DNA from: an uncultured Microbacteriaceae bacterium
Lineage (GTDB): Bacteria; Actinomycetota; Actinomycetes; Actinomycetales; Microbacteriaceae
Direction of reading: 5' to 3'
Assembly: GCA_937896185.1 (NCBI GenBank)
Contig: CALBMG010000012.1
Coordinates: 1 to 12,733 of the forward strand
DNA length: 12,733 bases
A program made the position numbers and the translations under genes. The notes under the pieces are model-generated. The model saw nothing but the letters and a program-made list of their open reading frames with translations, was not told the origin of the DNA and made no database searches. Every line of letters starts with the position of its first letter. The stretch's first letter is position 1. Positions 12,455 to 12,733 of this stretch are shown piece by piece.

Positions 12455-12733
12455 TTAGTTAGCGGATTCGTTCTTCTGACGCAGCGCGTCGACCGTGCGA
12501 ACGGCCTGTGCGAGCGGTGCGTTGAACAGGTATGCAGCTCCGAACAGCGATGCCTTGAAGGCGCCTGCGAGCTTGGCAAGCAGTACCTCTCGGGTCTCGA
12601 GGTCAGCGAGCTTCTGAACGTCAGCAGCGGAAAGTGCGGCTCCATCAAAGAAACCACCCTTCACCACAAGCTGGTTGTTTGCCTTGGCAAAGTCACGCAG
12701 CGACTTCGCTACCGACACGGGGTCGCCGTGTAC
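12455..12733 (-). CDS. rplJ: 50S ribosomal protein L10, C-terminal part (gene runs off the right edge)
   Basis: The last 92 residues of L10, the stalk base protein that anchors L7/L12 dimers and binds 23S rRNA. Reading from the window edge gives [18 protein letters not shown], the KGGFFDG turn, [20 protein letters not shown] and a C-terminal helix [11 protein letters not shown] that carries L12. The missing N-terminal part should be about 80 residues. The stop codon TAA lies in the loop of a small hairpin CCGCT/AGCGG (12449-12465), which on this strand is followed by an A-run rather than a T-run, so transcription should pass into rplL. Confidence 0.97.
   Translation of the reverse strand, partial: VHGDPVSVAKSLRDFAKANNQLVVKGGFFDGAALSAADVQKLADLETREVLLAKLAGAFKASLFGAAYLFNAPLAQAVRTVDALRQKNESAN

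Noticed and set aside
1..12733. CRISPR array, insertion sequences, phage or toxin-antitoxin genes
   Set aside because: No regularly spaced repeats, no transposase motifs, and no paired small toxin/antitoxin genes were seen on either strand.

Overview
The window looks like a contig from a moderately high-GC actinobacterium, probably of the Microbacteriaceae type. The signs are a mycoredoxin/mycothiol-type ArsC, an actinobacterial MMPL exporter, rplJ-rplL on one strand, actinobacterial-style LacI and lipoprotein-anchored ABC genes, and three starts that look leaderless behind TANNNT -10 boxes. The taxon is inferred from protein style only.

Left end (1 to about 515): a mosaic of short, very GC-rich fragments unlike the rest. 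There is a piece of a glycogen branching enzyme (minus) and a piece of an aldehyde dehydrogenase (plus). The latter is fused in frame to the C-terminal half of an MMPL transporter that runs to 1871. The junction lies in a short stretch that fits both proteins, so an assembly or amplification chimera is the most economical explanation.

1872-5230 holds small housekeeping and stress-type genes: two separate DUF1801 proteins, a degenerate HNH-like protein, an arsenate reductase divergent from a PhzF-family isomerase with a repeated heptamer between them, and a VOC/glyoxalase protein translated just behind the second DUF1801 gene. A tRNA-Ser(GGA) with a strong terminator follows at 5258-5407.

5481-11962 is the main functional unit, a carbohydrate uptake and conversion cluster. 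The minus-strand operon reads oxidoreductase (Gfo/Idh/MocA), TIM-barrel isomerase/epimerase, lipoprotein substrate-binding protein, permease, single-domain ATPase. A LacI-family repressor is divergent. A perfect 14-bp palindrome, TTGGAGCGCTCCAA, overlaps the expected transcription start of the operon and is the likely operator. Strong hairpins sit on both sides of the binding-protein gene and could raise its share of the mRNA. The substrate is not readable from sequence. The pairing of a Gfo/Idh/MocA dehydrogenase with an AP2Ec TIM barrel is known from inositol and 3-keto-sugar catabolism, but no kinase, aldolase or hydrolase is present here.

11963-12733 holds the end of the ribosomal L10/L12 operon (rplJ partial, rplL) with a textbook terminator, convergent with the LacI gene. 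No CRISPR array, insertion sequence, integrase or phage gene was seen. No gene-free stretch exceeds 300 bases. The best candidate for something undescribed is the sugar cluster with its operator; everything else is ordinary apart from the chimeric end.
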